Source: Echinometra lucunter (taxonomy: Eukaryota > Echinodermata > Echinoidea > Camarodonta > Echinometridae). Taken from it: a stretch of DNA of 64,000 nucleotides. The DNA lies in assembly GCA_029962745.1 (NCBI GenBank), contig CM057158.1:13873276-13937275 (forward strand), in the 5' to 3' direction. The position numbers and the translations under genes are program-made. A model generated the notes under the pieces. The model saw nothing but the letters and a program-made list of their open reading frames with translations, did no database searches and was not told where the DNA came from. Below are positions 1 through 10,139 of the stretch, in pieces; the stretch's first letter is position 1, and every line of letters begins with the position of its first letter.

Positions 1-681
1 TACACAATCATAAGCATGAGTTGTGGCTTCATACTTCTCTGTACTTTCGAAGGCGGACAGAACACCTGGGTAGGTCAACCCTTCGCTGCGTCCCCTTCCT
101 CCCCATCAATGGTAAAGACCTTCTTTTGAGTTCTGTAATTGCTTGCTCATAGGGTGTCTGGTTTTGAATAAAATGGAAAGTATACAACCACATCAAGCAA
201 GTCTACATTCACAATCACAACATATATCAACATCCATAATCAGAGACAAACAAAAAAATAAAATATATGACAGATTGGAACAATGTTGACTTTCATATAA
301 ATCTTCAAAAACATTTTTTCTTCTCCGTAATCAAGGCAATTCCAGTCATATGTGCATGTAGCAACTAAGTCCTCCTTCAAATGCCAGTATTCACCAGTAA
401 CAGTGCCTTTATCACATGTCAAATCCTCATTTTCTCACACATTAAGAAGTATTTTTTTGAAAATCAGCTCAAATCTAATGAAATAAATCAGTTTTTAACT
501 ATCAAAACATAACAAAACATCAATTGATAGATAGCTACAATGTATAATAAAGGCAGCAGATCTTCTTTCCTTTCTGCTCTTTCAGGTTGATCAAAGATTG
601 TCTTTATATTGAATGGTGTGAAATAGGGTAACGTTCAAATACACTAAACTCTTTCTAGTTTGAGAAATAACTTCATTACAA
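1..681. other. mostly non-coding 3' flank of the minus-strand gene
   Basis: AT-rich DNA with one possible exon (288-422). I see no other gene, repeat or clear polyadenylation signal that can be tied to the gene on the right. Confidence 0.5.
288..422 (-). CDS. possible short exon of unknown gene
   Basis: A 45-codon open stretch on the minus strand, rich in Cys, Trp and Tyr (TCDKGTVTGEYWHLKEDLVA then CTYDWNCLDYGEEK). Its composition looks more like protein than the surrounding AT-rich DNA. A GT lies after the IYMK codons near 290, and possible AG acceptors lie near 432. No homologue is recognised, and it could belong to the gene to its right or be noise. Confidence 0.2.
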
Positions 682-924
682 TTATGTCCATTCCCTATGG
701 GACATCGTCTGCTTACAAAGGACTTGTCTATCCTGTGATGTCATCAAAACACCTCTATTTCTTCTGGCCAACTGCTCGTATATCCCAAGTTTTGAGAGAT
801 ACTTTACTTTTGTTTTTGTTTTTCCATCTGGTATAAGCAGTTGACGTAAAACAGTACAGTTGCTATCTGCATGCTTCCTGCTTTCAAATGATTGACCATA
901 TTTGCGATTTTCTCCAAATTTCTT
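682..924 (-). CDS. probable terminal exon of the TIN2-like gene
   Basis: An 80-residue reading frame ending at TAA (682-684). It contains SRKHADSNCTVLRQL, which matches the NCSVVL core of the two upstream 129-base exons in protein and partly in DNA, then a basic stretch (LSKLGIYEQLARRNRG). The start given assumes an acceptor at GTGAG|AAG, which keeps phase 0. A much stronger acceptor lies at 952 (pyrimidine tract then TTTTAG), but in phase 0 it leads to a stop after four codons. The exon identity is likely and the exact acceptor unresolved. The gene may also continue left of the window. Confidence 0.4.
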   Translation of the reverse strand, partial: KKFGENRKYGQSFESRKHADSNCTVLRQLLIPDGKTKTKVKYLSKLGIYEQLARRNRGVLMTSQDRQVLCKQTMSHREWT

Positions 925-1014
925 CTCACTGCTACTTTAAATGGGTAAGGACTAAAAGAAAAAAAGGGTTGAAAATATAGAAAACCTCTTGTGTTATAAG
1001 AAGTGTATCTGTAC

Positions 1015-1143
1015 CTTTTTGCATTTCTCTCTTAAGTTCTTGAGGACAACAGAACAGTTGGAAACATGGAAGGTTCTTGATGGGGAACCACACTCTGCCA
1101 GTGGTGAAGATTGTTGTCTATGCCCACATAAGACTTCTTCATC
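1015..1143 (-). CDS. TIN2-like protein, exon 6 (second of the duplicated exon pair)
   Basis: A 43-codon exon of exactly the same length as the exon at 1364-1492, phase 0, with acceptor GGCAAAG and donor AAG|GTACAG. It encodes GHRQQSSPLAECGSPSRTFH and then VSNCSVVLKNLREK. The flanking intron bases are also similar (both exons are preceded by ATTCACT), so the duplication included intron sequence. Function unknown. Confidence 0.65.
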
Positions 1144-1363
1144 CTTTGCCTAGTGAATCAATGGAAAATGTGCACTTATCAACATTGAATCGCAATTTCA
1201 AGTGGAAAAGTTGCATTCATTATTTTCAATTCTCAAGAGCGAAATCATGAATGTTTTTAATGTCAAACAAATCTAATTTTAATGGCTGAGGCAATAAAAG
1301 GAGAATGGGGCTGAGAATATAGTAAAGTTTTTCTTCTTTTTATTTCAAGAAGTCTATCTATAC

Positions 1364-1492
1364 CTTAATGAGTTTCTCTCTGAAGTTCTCAAGGACAACA
1401 GAACAGTTGGGAACATGGACGGTTCTTGATGGTGAACCACACTGGGTTAGCAGTGACGATCGTTGTCTATGCCCAAAGGTTACATCTTTATC
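1364..1492 (-). CDS. TIN2-like protein, exon 5 (first of a duplicated 129-base exon pair)
   Basis: A 43-codon exon, phase 0, with acceptor TTTACACAG and donor AAG|GTATAG. It encodes GHRQRSSLLTQCGSPSRTVH followed by VPNCSVVLENFREK. It follows the giant exon in phase, so it can continue the same protein. It is a near copy of the exon at 1015-1143. I recognise no domain. The conserved core is SPSRTxHVxNCSVVL. Confidence 0.65.
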
Positions 1493-1946
1493 CTGTGTAA
1501 AGTGAATTAATGGACAAACACGCATTAATCATTACAGTGAATCTTACGGTATATGTAGGCACAAACTGCATTTTTATTCAGGGTGCATGCAAACATAAAT
1601 GTTGTCAGGTCAAAACTAAGAAACAATGTGTGAGGAATCTCCATCTGCAATATGTGCTGTTTTACTGTACTACAATCAAACCACATTCAAAAGGTTAAGT
1701 GAAACACGCTATGGAGATTCATACTCTTCATTATAAAGGTTTTGTAGTTATGTCAGTGAATATCATTTTCAACTGATTATGCATACATTAGCCTGACTCT
1801 GAATCCATGCCATAATAAAGAATTTGGGAATCTCAAAAATGATGACTTATTATACCCTCATTGTGGGAAAATCAGCAGGTTATTAAACTTTCCCAAAAAG
1901 AACAACATTCTTGAGAAATCATGGATTCAACAAGTAGTGGACTCAC

Positions 1947-4900
1947 CAATACAAAGTCACTGCCATCAGATTCAATGTCCATAGGCTCTGCATTGTCTTC
2001 ATCAAGTTCTATATTTTGATTCTGATCCCTGTTTGTAGCATCAGATGACGGTCTCCCAGAATGAATCTGATCTCTCCCCACAGCAAATGACCTTCTCCTA
2101 GACTGATTTTGATGTCTGCTAACATCAACAGCCTGTCTTCTGGATTGATTCTGATCTCTCTTAACATCAATTGGAAATCTCCTAGATTGACTCTGATCTC
2201 TCAAAACAGCAGATGAATGTCTCCTGGATTGATTCTGATCTCTCTTTACATCAATTGGCTGTCTCCTAGATCGACTCTGATCTCTCAAAACAGCAGATGA
2301 ATGTCTCCTGGATTGATTCTGATCTCTCTTTACATCAACTGGCCGTCTCCTAGACCGACTCTGATCTCTCAAAACAGCAGATGAATGTCTCCTAGATTGA
2401 TTCTGATTTCTCTTAACATCAGATGACCGTCTTTTAGACTGATTCCGATCTCTGCTGACAACAGATGACCGTCTCCTAGACCGATTCTGATCTCTGCTAA
2501 CATCAACTAACCATCTCCTAGATCTCGTCTCAGCTCTCTCAACGGCAGGTGACTGTATCTTAGATAATTGCATGCTAGGTTTATTCTGATCTGCTTTAAT
2601 TTCAGATGACTGTCTCCTAGACTGATTCTGATCTCTGCTAACAGATGAATGTATCCTGAATTGAATCTGATCTCTCTTATCCTCTGATGACTGGATCCTA
2701 CATTGATTCTGATGTATGCTAACATCAGATGATGGTATCCTAATTTGATCTTTGTTAACATTGGATGACTGCAACCTAAATTGAATCTGATCTCTTCTGA
2801 CATCAGATGACTTTTTCAAAGATTGCTCTTTTTTAACATCAGATGATTTCATCTTAGACTGACTTGTGTTAACATCAGAAGGCCGTTTTCTATATTGATC
2901 ATTGTAAACATCAGATGACTGTTTCCTAGAATGACCCGTGTCAACATCAGATGACTGTCTCCTCCACCGATCTGAATTAACATCAGATGACTGTATTCTA
3001 GACTGACTTCTGTTAACATCAGATGACTGTTTCAAAGATTGATCTTTTTTAAATAACTCTATCTTAGATAGACTTGTGTTAACATCAGCAGACTGTTTTC
3101 TAGACTGATCTTTGTTAACATCAGATGGCTGTTTCCTAGAGTGACCTGTGTCAACATCAGATGGCTGTCTCCTCCACTGATCTGAGTTAACATCAGATGA
3201 CTGTATCCTAGACTGACTTCTGTTAACATCAGATGACTGTTTCAAAGATTGATCTTTGCTAATATCAGATGACTGTCTCCTAGAATGACCTGTGTCAACA
3301 TCCGATGACTGTATCCTAGAATGATTTCTGTTAACATCAGATGACTGTTTCAAAGATTGATCTTTTTCAACATCAGATGACTTTATCTTAGACTGATTTC
3401 TGCTAACATCAGAAGACTTTTTTCTAGATTGATCTTTGTTAACATCGAATGACTGTTTCGTAGAGTGACCTGTGTCAACATCAGAAGACTGTCTCCTCCA
3501 CTGGTCTGGGTTAACATCAGATGACTGTATCCTAGATTGACTTCTGTTAATATCAGATGACTGTTTCAGAGAGTGATCTCTGCTAACATCAGATGACTGT
3601 ATCTTAGATTGACTTCTGTTACCATCAGATGACTGTATCTTAGATTGATCTCTGTTAACATCAGATGACTGTTTTCTAGACTGATCTCTGTTAACATCAG
3701 ATGACTGTTTCAAAGATTGATCTTTGCTAAGATCAGATGACTGTCTCCTAGACTGACCTGTGTCAACATCCGATGACTGTATCCTAGATTGACTTCTGTC
3801 AACATCAGATGACTGTTCCAAAGATCCATCTTTTTTAACATCAGATGACTTTATCTTAGACTGACTTCTGTTAACATCAGAAGAATGTTTTCTAGATTGC
3901 TCTTTGTTAACAACAGATGACTGTTTCCTAGAATGACCCGTGTCAACATCAGATGGCTGTCTCCTCCACTGATCTGAGTTAACATCAGATGACTGTATCC
4001 TAGACTGACTTCTGTTAACATCAGATGACTGTTTCAAAGACTGATCTTTTTTTAAATCAGATGATTCTATCTTAGATTGACTTCTGTTAACATCAGCAGA
4101 CTGATTAAAAGATTGATCTTTGTTTATATCAGTTGATTGTATCCTAGATTGACTTCTGTTAACATCAGATGTCTGTTTTCTAGATTGATCTTTGTTTATA
4201 TCAGTTGATTGTATCCTAGATTGACTTCTGTTAACATCAGATGACAGTTTTCTAGACTGATCTTTGTTAACATCAGATGACTGTTTCGTTGAGTGACCTG
4301 TGTCAACATCGGACGATTGTATCCTAGATTGACTTCTGTTAACATCAGATGACTGTTTCAAAGATTGGCCTTTGCTAATATCAGATGACTGTCTCCTAGA
4401 CTGACCTGTGTCAACATCCGATGATTGTGTCCTAGAATAACTTCTGTTGACATCAGATGACTGTTTCAAAGATTGATCTTTTTCAACATCAGATGACTTT
4501 ATCTTAGAGTGACTTCTGTTAACATCAGAAGGCTGTTTTCTGGATTGATCTTTGTTAACATCAGATGACTGTTTCCTAGAGTGACCTGTGTCAACATCAG
4601 ACAACTGTCTCCTACACTGATCCAAGTTAATATCAGATGACTGTATCCTAGATTGACTTCTATTAACGTCTGATAAATGTATCTTAGACTGACTTTTCTT
4701 AACATCAGATGACTGTTTCCTAGATTGATCTCTGTTATCAGATGACAGTCTCCCAGACTGATCTGTGTCAACATCAGGCGACTGTCTCCTACACTGATCT
4801 GAGTTAATATCAGATGACGGTATCCTAGACTGACTTTTGTTAACATCATACGACTGTTTCAAAGATTGATCTTTGCTAACATCAGATGACTGTTTCCCAG

Positions 4901-5633
4901 ATTGATCTCTGTTTACATCAGATGACTGTTTCCCAGACTGATCTCTGTTAACATCAGATGACTGTATCCTAAATTGAATCTGATCCCTTCTAACATCAGA
5001 TGACTCTTCCCTAGATTGATCTCTGTTAACATCAGATGCTTGTATCCCTGACTGATCTTTATCCGATTGCTGTCTCCAGGTTTGCTTACAATGTTCACCA
5101 TCAGCATGTGACTGTTCACTGCACAGACTTTCATCTGTGTGTCTGTCACTTGATTGTCTTCTTACATGGGTTACATCTCTGCTGCCATCAGTTGGACCGT
5201 TGTTATTGTCATCATCTGACTCTATCACTTCTCTCATGATCCTTAAATAGAGAGTATTCGCCTCCTCCCTACTCTTCCCATACCTCTCTTCTCTTGCCAC
5301 ATTAGACGATGAATTAGCTGACTGATGATCAGGTCTTTTATTCTCTTTTGGCAAATTTCTTCTCCTTTCTTCTAAATTCTCTGTCAAACAACCTAAAGCT
5401 TTGTCCAATCCGTCCCCTTGGTCATCACCTTCATTTTCTGTTGTCCTTCTTTTCTTCTCCCTTGGAAAATCATCATTCCACATATCCTTGAGAAGATGCT
5501 GAAGCTCCTTCTCGCTAGGAAGGCCATCCATACACAGAAGGACCAACCTTCTGTACAACCTATTGCTCTCTGGTAATCCATTGTCACAGAAATTGGACAG
5601 CTCATAATGAGAATTGCCATTAGGTGATGACAG
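1947..5633 (-). CDS. TINF2: TIN2-like protein, giant exon 4: end of TRFH-like domain plus long 12-residue repeat array
   Basis: One open exon of 1229 codons, from acceptor AAAACAG (just after a poly-C/poly-A intron end) to a GTGAGT donor at 1946. Its first ~50 residues contain LYRRLVLL and LPSEKELQHLL, matching the last TRFH-like helices of TIN2 (LPTPQAQQLQDVL). An acidic/basic linker with KRRRT-like and EERRR patches follows, and then about 84 tandem units of consensus SSDVNRDQSRKQ run to near the end. The last units become Arg/Ser-rich (DQSRSRRR). The exon closes with an acidic tail (MDIESDGSDF). Vertebrate TIN2 is 350-450 residues and has no such array, so the gene is greatly expanded here. 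The frame reads on to a stop at 1872 if the donor is skipped. No FxLxP TRF1-binding motif was seen. Confidence 0.75.
2030..5065 (-). repeat. 36-bp coding minisatellite (~84 units of SSDVNRDQSRKQ)
   Basis: The 36-base unit stays in frame throughout, so each copy gives 12 residues. Copies differ by substitution, and a few differ by in-frame indels, such as the short units at the 3' end and one shortened copy near 3050. Units are organised in a higher-order pattern in which NSDQWRRQ, DTGHSRKQ, NKDQSRKQ, NRSQSKIK, KKDQSLKQ and NRSQSRIQ types recur in similar order, roughly every six units. That indicates block duplication by unequal exchange. Near the 3' end the unit lengthens to DQNQSRRH/DQSRSRRR types. 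Confidence 0.92.
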
Positions 5634-6033
5634 CTGTTTTTTTTTGGGGGGGGGGGATGAAAAAACAATGATTTACTCAACATGTACATAAGATAAATCA
5701 AATTGCAAGTAATACCAAACCATATTAATCCATTATACAATTCTTTTTAAAAATTTGAAGTGTTTAACAATTTTTCATAGATAAAATGTGTTTTTACAAA
5801 AATTTTACTACAAAATAAACAATCTACAAAAGAAGAAGAAAGAAAAAAATGAAAAAAAAAAAAAAGCAGAAGAGAGAGAATGGTTGTTGACTTGAACAGT
5901 AAACCACTGCCAGCAAGAACTAACTCTTATTTCATGTATAAGCCAATGCGAATGAAAGAATTCAACAGTCAAGATTGGAGCAGTTATTTCCCAGTGATTT
6001 TCCTGGGCTGATATACATCTTTTATCACCTCAC

Positions 6034-6243
6034 CTGCTCAATTTTTGTAGGAGCAAGGTCATCATTGATCTCTCTCACGTAGTGCTTCACTTGTCTCACA
6101 AGTTCCCTCTTCTCTGCAGCTGCAATTACATGGTTTCTGAAGTCATTCTTGCGAACAACTTCCAGGAGCTGCTGTCGCACCTCTTGGGAGTGCAGTCTAT
6201 CTGACCTGTCCTCCCTTTTCTTGAATGAAGCTATGCCATCCAA
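6034..6243 (-). CDS. TINF2: TIN2-like protein, exon 3
   Basis: Seventy codons in phase 0, from the acceptor TTTTGAAAAG to the donor CAG|GTGAGG. The product is charged and predicted helical: RQQLLEVVRKNDF followed by LVRQVKHYVREI. This resembles the late helices of TRFH-type domains (compare LLNIIREKN and KMLRFLESHL in TRF2). It carries no catalytic motif. Position, phase and composition fit the second half of a TIN2 TRFH-like fold. An alternative reading as a TRF1/TRF2 relative is less likely, because no Myb/telobox domain is found downstream within the window. Confidence 0.6.
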
Positions 6244-6564
6244 CTTTTCAAAATTAGGAAAGAAAAATAAGTCAGCCAGTGCCAGGTATTTAAATTCATT
6301 TGCCAGTCCTAATTTCCCTTTGCTTTCAAATAAAAAGACTTTTTGATTCCTTCTAACTATCCTCAGGCATTAGTCATTAATATTTTTTTGTTTTCTGTTT
6401 TTAAGGAATAAGGAAAGAGAATTTAATCAAGTTGTTTGTGTCAGGTGTGTACTATTTACCTTCTAATTATCCTCAGGCAGGGGCCGCGTAACTTGGGGGG
6501 GGGGGGGTGCTGCTTATATCTTTGTGAATGCAACACATGTCGTGTCAAATATATTTCACTATGA

Positions 6565-6833
6565 TATATCTTATTAGCTAAGGAGACAAGATGCACCTTC
6601 AGAAATAATAGAGAAATATGAAATTTTGAGTACAAAACATAATGAAATTTGTCCTTCTAAACCTGCCATTTTGAAGCAACATTGCAAATTTGAGGATCAC
6701 CATAGAAAGTAAACTGAGACTTTTCAAACTTATATACCTTTCTCATTTTGTAACCCATGTTTGAGGGAACTTTTTAAAAATTGCTTCTCTCTATCCTCTC
6801 TAGTCATATTTGATTTTCCCCAAGGTTTCATTC
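6565..6833. mobile_element. one-sided copy of the GAATGAAACC foldback element
   Basis: The sequence ends in GGTTTCATTC and shares its body with the complete element at 8871-9340: CCTTCTAAACCTGCCATTTT, TTGCTTCTCTCTAT and GATTTTCCCC. The left inverted arm is missing. It lies in the intron between exons 2 and 3 of the TIN2-like gene. Confidence 0.6.
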
Positions 6834-7087
6834 ACCTTTGATAAATGATCCTTCCTCACCAATTTCATCATAATAGTCTCCAAATTTAATAATTTCACAT
6901 CTCCATTATGACATAAGTGATCAGGGCCTAGGCTGAAACATATCTCAAATGCTTCTTGATGTATGACCCAAACTCCCCAGAGCATGAAACCTTCTGCTCT
7001 ACATTTAAAGGCAGAGGCATAAAAAGTCGAAAGTTCAGGAAACTCACTTTCTTTGATCAATGACAGCACTCTTCTTTTTCTTCTTAC

Positions 7088-7168
7088 CTTACTGTCAGGA
7101 AAGTATTTGTCAATCACAAGATAGGCTTCTTCTGCTGTCTCCTTCTGGTTCATCTTATCCAAAACAAT
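7088..7168 (-). CDS. TINF2: TIN2-like protein, exon 2
   Basis: A short exon of 27 codons between a pyrimidine-rich acceptor (CTTTTTACAG) and a GTAAGA donor, phase 0 on both sides, so it joins exons 1 and 3 without a frame change. It encodes a helix ending in KYFPDSK. The TIN2 counterpart of this segment ends in HHFPES after a helix of the same length, and the join with exon 1 gives LKRR-IVLDK, which lines up with the TIN2 helix LKAKVVVEL. The frame stays open past the donor only as intron read-through. Confidence 0.62.
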
Positions 7169-7479
7169 CTGTAAAAAGATTCAACAAATCTGTAAAGTAA
7201 ATCTCTTCTTCTCTTGGGTCACGATGCCTCAACAGGTAAACTTATGATTGTCCCAGTCCAGTGGTAAATTCACTGCATCGCGCAGGGGGTCAGAGCTGTA
7301 AAGTATTCTCCATTAAAACACTCTTTGGGTCAATATCCCATTATCAAAGCATTTTTTTTTTTCAATGTACAAGCATATTGTGGATCCAACATAATAATTT
7401 TAACATTTGACCTCAGTTGACTTTGACACCCAAATATCAGTGTGATCCCTAGAGAGCATCTACCACCCACGTTTGGTTA

Positions 7480-7900
7480 TAAATGGGCAAATGGTTGGAA
7501 AGTTATTCAAGTTTCATGTGCATGGTAGAGTCCACACAAGAAATGTAACATGGCGGCTGTCTTTGACCCTGGAAAAAGCGGACCATTGGAGGCAGCATCA
7601 CCAGAAGTTATAGGGATCCAGATTTGACTAAGATACACCTCTGTAGAGTCTGTACCAAACTTGAACAAAATTCGTCAGGAAATGTGGCTAGTAGAGCACA
7701 CACAAGCAGACCCTCCAAAATCAACCTTTTTGTCTATAACGATGGAACAAGCGAGGGCGCTACCACCAAAAACTATACATGTAGGTGGCTAGATTTTTTC
7801 ATGATACACATCCATACAAAATTTGAACAAAATCCGTCAAGAAACGTGGCCAGTATCGCGCACAGAAATGTGATGCTGTGGTGGACAAGGCAATGGAGCA
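7480..7900. repeat. degenerate ~157-bp tandem repeat in intron 1
   Basis: The phrase TTGAACAAAAT(T/C)CGTCA followed by GAAA(T/C)GTGGC occurs near 7660 and again near 7817. A weaker related phrase (GAGTCCACACAAGAAATG) occurs near 7530. Open frames here are by-products of the repeat. The rest of this intron (7900-8585) is AT-rich with no recognisable feature. Confidence 0.55.
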
Positions 7901-8585
7901 TACAAGTGGTAATAGTGGATCCTTATAATATATATGTGTCTATATATATATCATCTTTATTAGCCAAATAATACACATTTAACATGTATATGGCACTTCT
8001 ATAAAAAGAACAGAAAAGAAAGTTGTACATACGATATCGTTACAAATAAAAGGCAAAATACTCTGAGAAGAACAATTAATGAATAAATAGGTGTATATAG
8101 GGAGAGAATATGGAATGAGTTGAAACTAAGAAATACATACAAATTAATAGCACTTGTGTCTGTCAGACTTAACACCTCTGACGTTCCACCTCAACAAATA
8201 TCAATAACACATATTTTCAAGTTGATATTAATGCCAGGGTTACATTTTGTTTGGCAATAGAAGGGGTCTTAAAGCAAAGCTACACACATGTAATAAATGA
8301 ATGCTAATCTTGATTTTTAAACTGAGTGTGAATTTCACCCCGATTTCTTACTGGTAACGGGAAAATTACTGATTCTTTTCAGCAACCCATGATGGTATTC
8401 TAGTTGCTCAGTCACACAGGACCTTTGGTGCATTAAATGCATTGCATTGTGCGTATTTACAGGGTGCATTGCTTTTGGACCCGAGTAGCTTTAAAACCCC
8501 TAACCATGATAAATCTAACGTTGCCTAGGAAGACCATCTCACACATAGTTTGCATAACTTAAGAAAGCCCCTTCACATGACTCAC

Positions 8586-8789
8586 CCGTCTTTTCAACTC
8601 GATGTTTATCTCTGAGAATCTTGAAAGCGGAAGAGATTTTCCAGGGCTTGCATTAACTTTCTTGTTCACCATCTTCAGAATTTTAATCACCCTCCTGAAC
8701 ACACCGACATCATCCTTCTTAACAATCACCAGGACGACAGCAAGGAAGAGTCGAAGCGGCGCAAGGAAGAGCACTTGAAAGGATTCCAT
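8586..8789 (-). CDS. TINF2: TIN2-like shelterin protein, exon 1 (start of TRFH-like domain)
   Basis: First coding exon of the minus-strand gene: 68 codons from ATG at 8789 to a GTGAGT donor after 8586 (phase 0). The protein starts MESFQVLF and is strongly helical. Compared with human TIN2 as I remember it, Leu12-Arg13, Val23, Val28, Phe31, Arg33-Val34 and Leu38 fall at identical residue numbers, which supports both the assignment and this ATG. In vertebrates the TIN2 N-terminal domain folds like the TRF1/TRF2 dimerisation (TRFH) domain and contacts TRF2 and TPP1 in the telomere-capping shelterin complex. The frame is open a little upstream to a weak AG near 8805, so a longer 5' exon is possible. 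Family membership is inferred from this reading and exon 2-4 similarity, not from a search. Confidence 0.65.
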
Positions 8790-8870
8790 TCCCCTTCTCT
8801 CCAGAATTTCTGCATATCAATTAAATATGTCATATCTAAGAGCTAATACATTTGATAGCGAGCAAAAGGA

Positions 8871-9340
8871 GAATGAAACCCTAAGGCAAAATCAATCTTA
8901 ATGAAAAGAGAGGATAGAGAGAAGCAATTTTTAAAAAGTCCCATCAAAAACGGTTATGAAATGAGAAAGTCATGAAAGTTTGAAAGTCTCACGTTACTTT
9001 CTATGGCGATCCTCAAATTGGCAATGTTGTTTCAAAATGGCAGGTTTAGCAGGACAACTCTCAATACGTTTTTTACTCAAAATAGCACATTTTCTCCATA
9101 ATCTCTGAAGGTGCAGCTTGTCTCCTTCTTAGTTCCAGATATATCATGTGAAAATGTATTTAAACAACAAATTTTGTGTACAAAGTGACACATATCGAGA
9201 GTTGTCCTTCTAAACCTGCCATGTTGAAGCAGCACTGCAAAAATTTCAAAACTGTTTTTTGATGGAAATTTGTTTAAATTGCTTCTCTCTATTCTCTCTT
9301 TTCATTAAAATTGATTTTTTTTATCCCCAGGGTTTCATTC
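8871..9340. mobile_element. foldback (MITE-like) element with GAATGAAACC ends
   Basis: The first ~60 bases (GAATGAAACCC, then AATCAAT, GAAAAGAGAG and GAGAGAAGCAATTT) return in reverse complement at the right end (AATTGCTTCTCTCTAT to GGGTTTCATTC). No coding capacity. A partial relative lies at 6565-6833. Confidence 0.75.
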
Positions 9341-10139
9341 TTTTTTTAGGCCCAGCAACTAACACAATGTTTTCATAGTAAAGGATAAACATTTGAAATG
9401 AAAGATAAAATGGGGAGTGTTAAGGGAGGTTTTTTTTCTAAGCTGCCTCGGTTTATTTTGTAATTATCACTGTCGAATGCAACAGCTGTCAAATCTGTAC
9501 ATCACATCTCCTCAAAGGCATCATGGAACTTATAATACAGACTTGGTGTCTTCAGAAACATTAAAAGAAAATACACTTTCATTTGAAAAAAAAAGAAGAG
9601 ACAAATGAACAAAACCATTTTTTCTTTTCTTGTTTTTTTTTTTTTTTTTTTTTTTTTGGGGGGGGGGGGGGGAGCTGTTTAATATACATGTACATCCTAA
9701 TCTTCTGCAAGTTACATGTAGCTCAATAACTATTTCTATATTCTGACCTCATGACATAAAGCTTTTCATTTGTAATTGTAGGTTGCTTATCATACATGTA
9801 CACAGGACCACTTACATGAATGCAAGGTTATATTAAATAACCATGCACCCATGTAAACCTATACAGGGGAAACAGCTGACAATACATGTAGGAAAGAAGT
9901 GTTCCCTGACTCATATGTGAGACAGAGGATTAAGAGCGGTGATAAGAAATAACAACAACAAATGAGTACTTCAATGATGTGGCACTCATCCGGCATCGAG
10001 ATAAAAGTAATTCACGCAGTTTTCAACGAACTGACACTAAAATAAATAAGAAAGATACATGTATGTATCACATAAGTATTAGAAACTGTCTATTACATAT
10101 CAGGTTAAATGTCATGTTAAAATGCAACTAGATGAATAC
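9341..10139. other. no gene seen; poly-T/poly-G tract
   Basis: AT-rich intergenic DNA. It contains a run of T followed directly by a run of G (9633-9673) and several ACATGTA-type words. No coding or RNA feature found. Confidence 0.5.

Noticed and set aside
1872..1946. Read-through C-terminus of the giant repeat exon (SPLLVESMISQECC to stop)
   Set aside because: A good GTGAGT donor at 1946 and phase-matched downstream exons make splicing more likely. Read-through remains possible as a minor form.
5558..5558. TTG at 5558 as the start of the repeat protein
   Set aside because: The frame is open upstream to an AG acceptor at 5634-5635, and upstream exons join in phase, so this is an internal Leu codon.
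1947..8789. TRF1/TRF2 orthologue or SR-type splicing factor
   Set aside because: No Myb/telobox domain follows in the window, and the N-terminus matches TIN2 position by position. The Arg/Ser dipeptides are confined to the last diverged repeat units.
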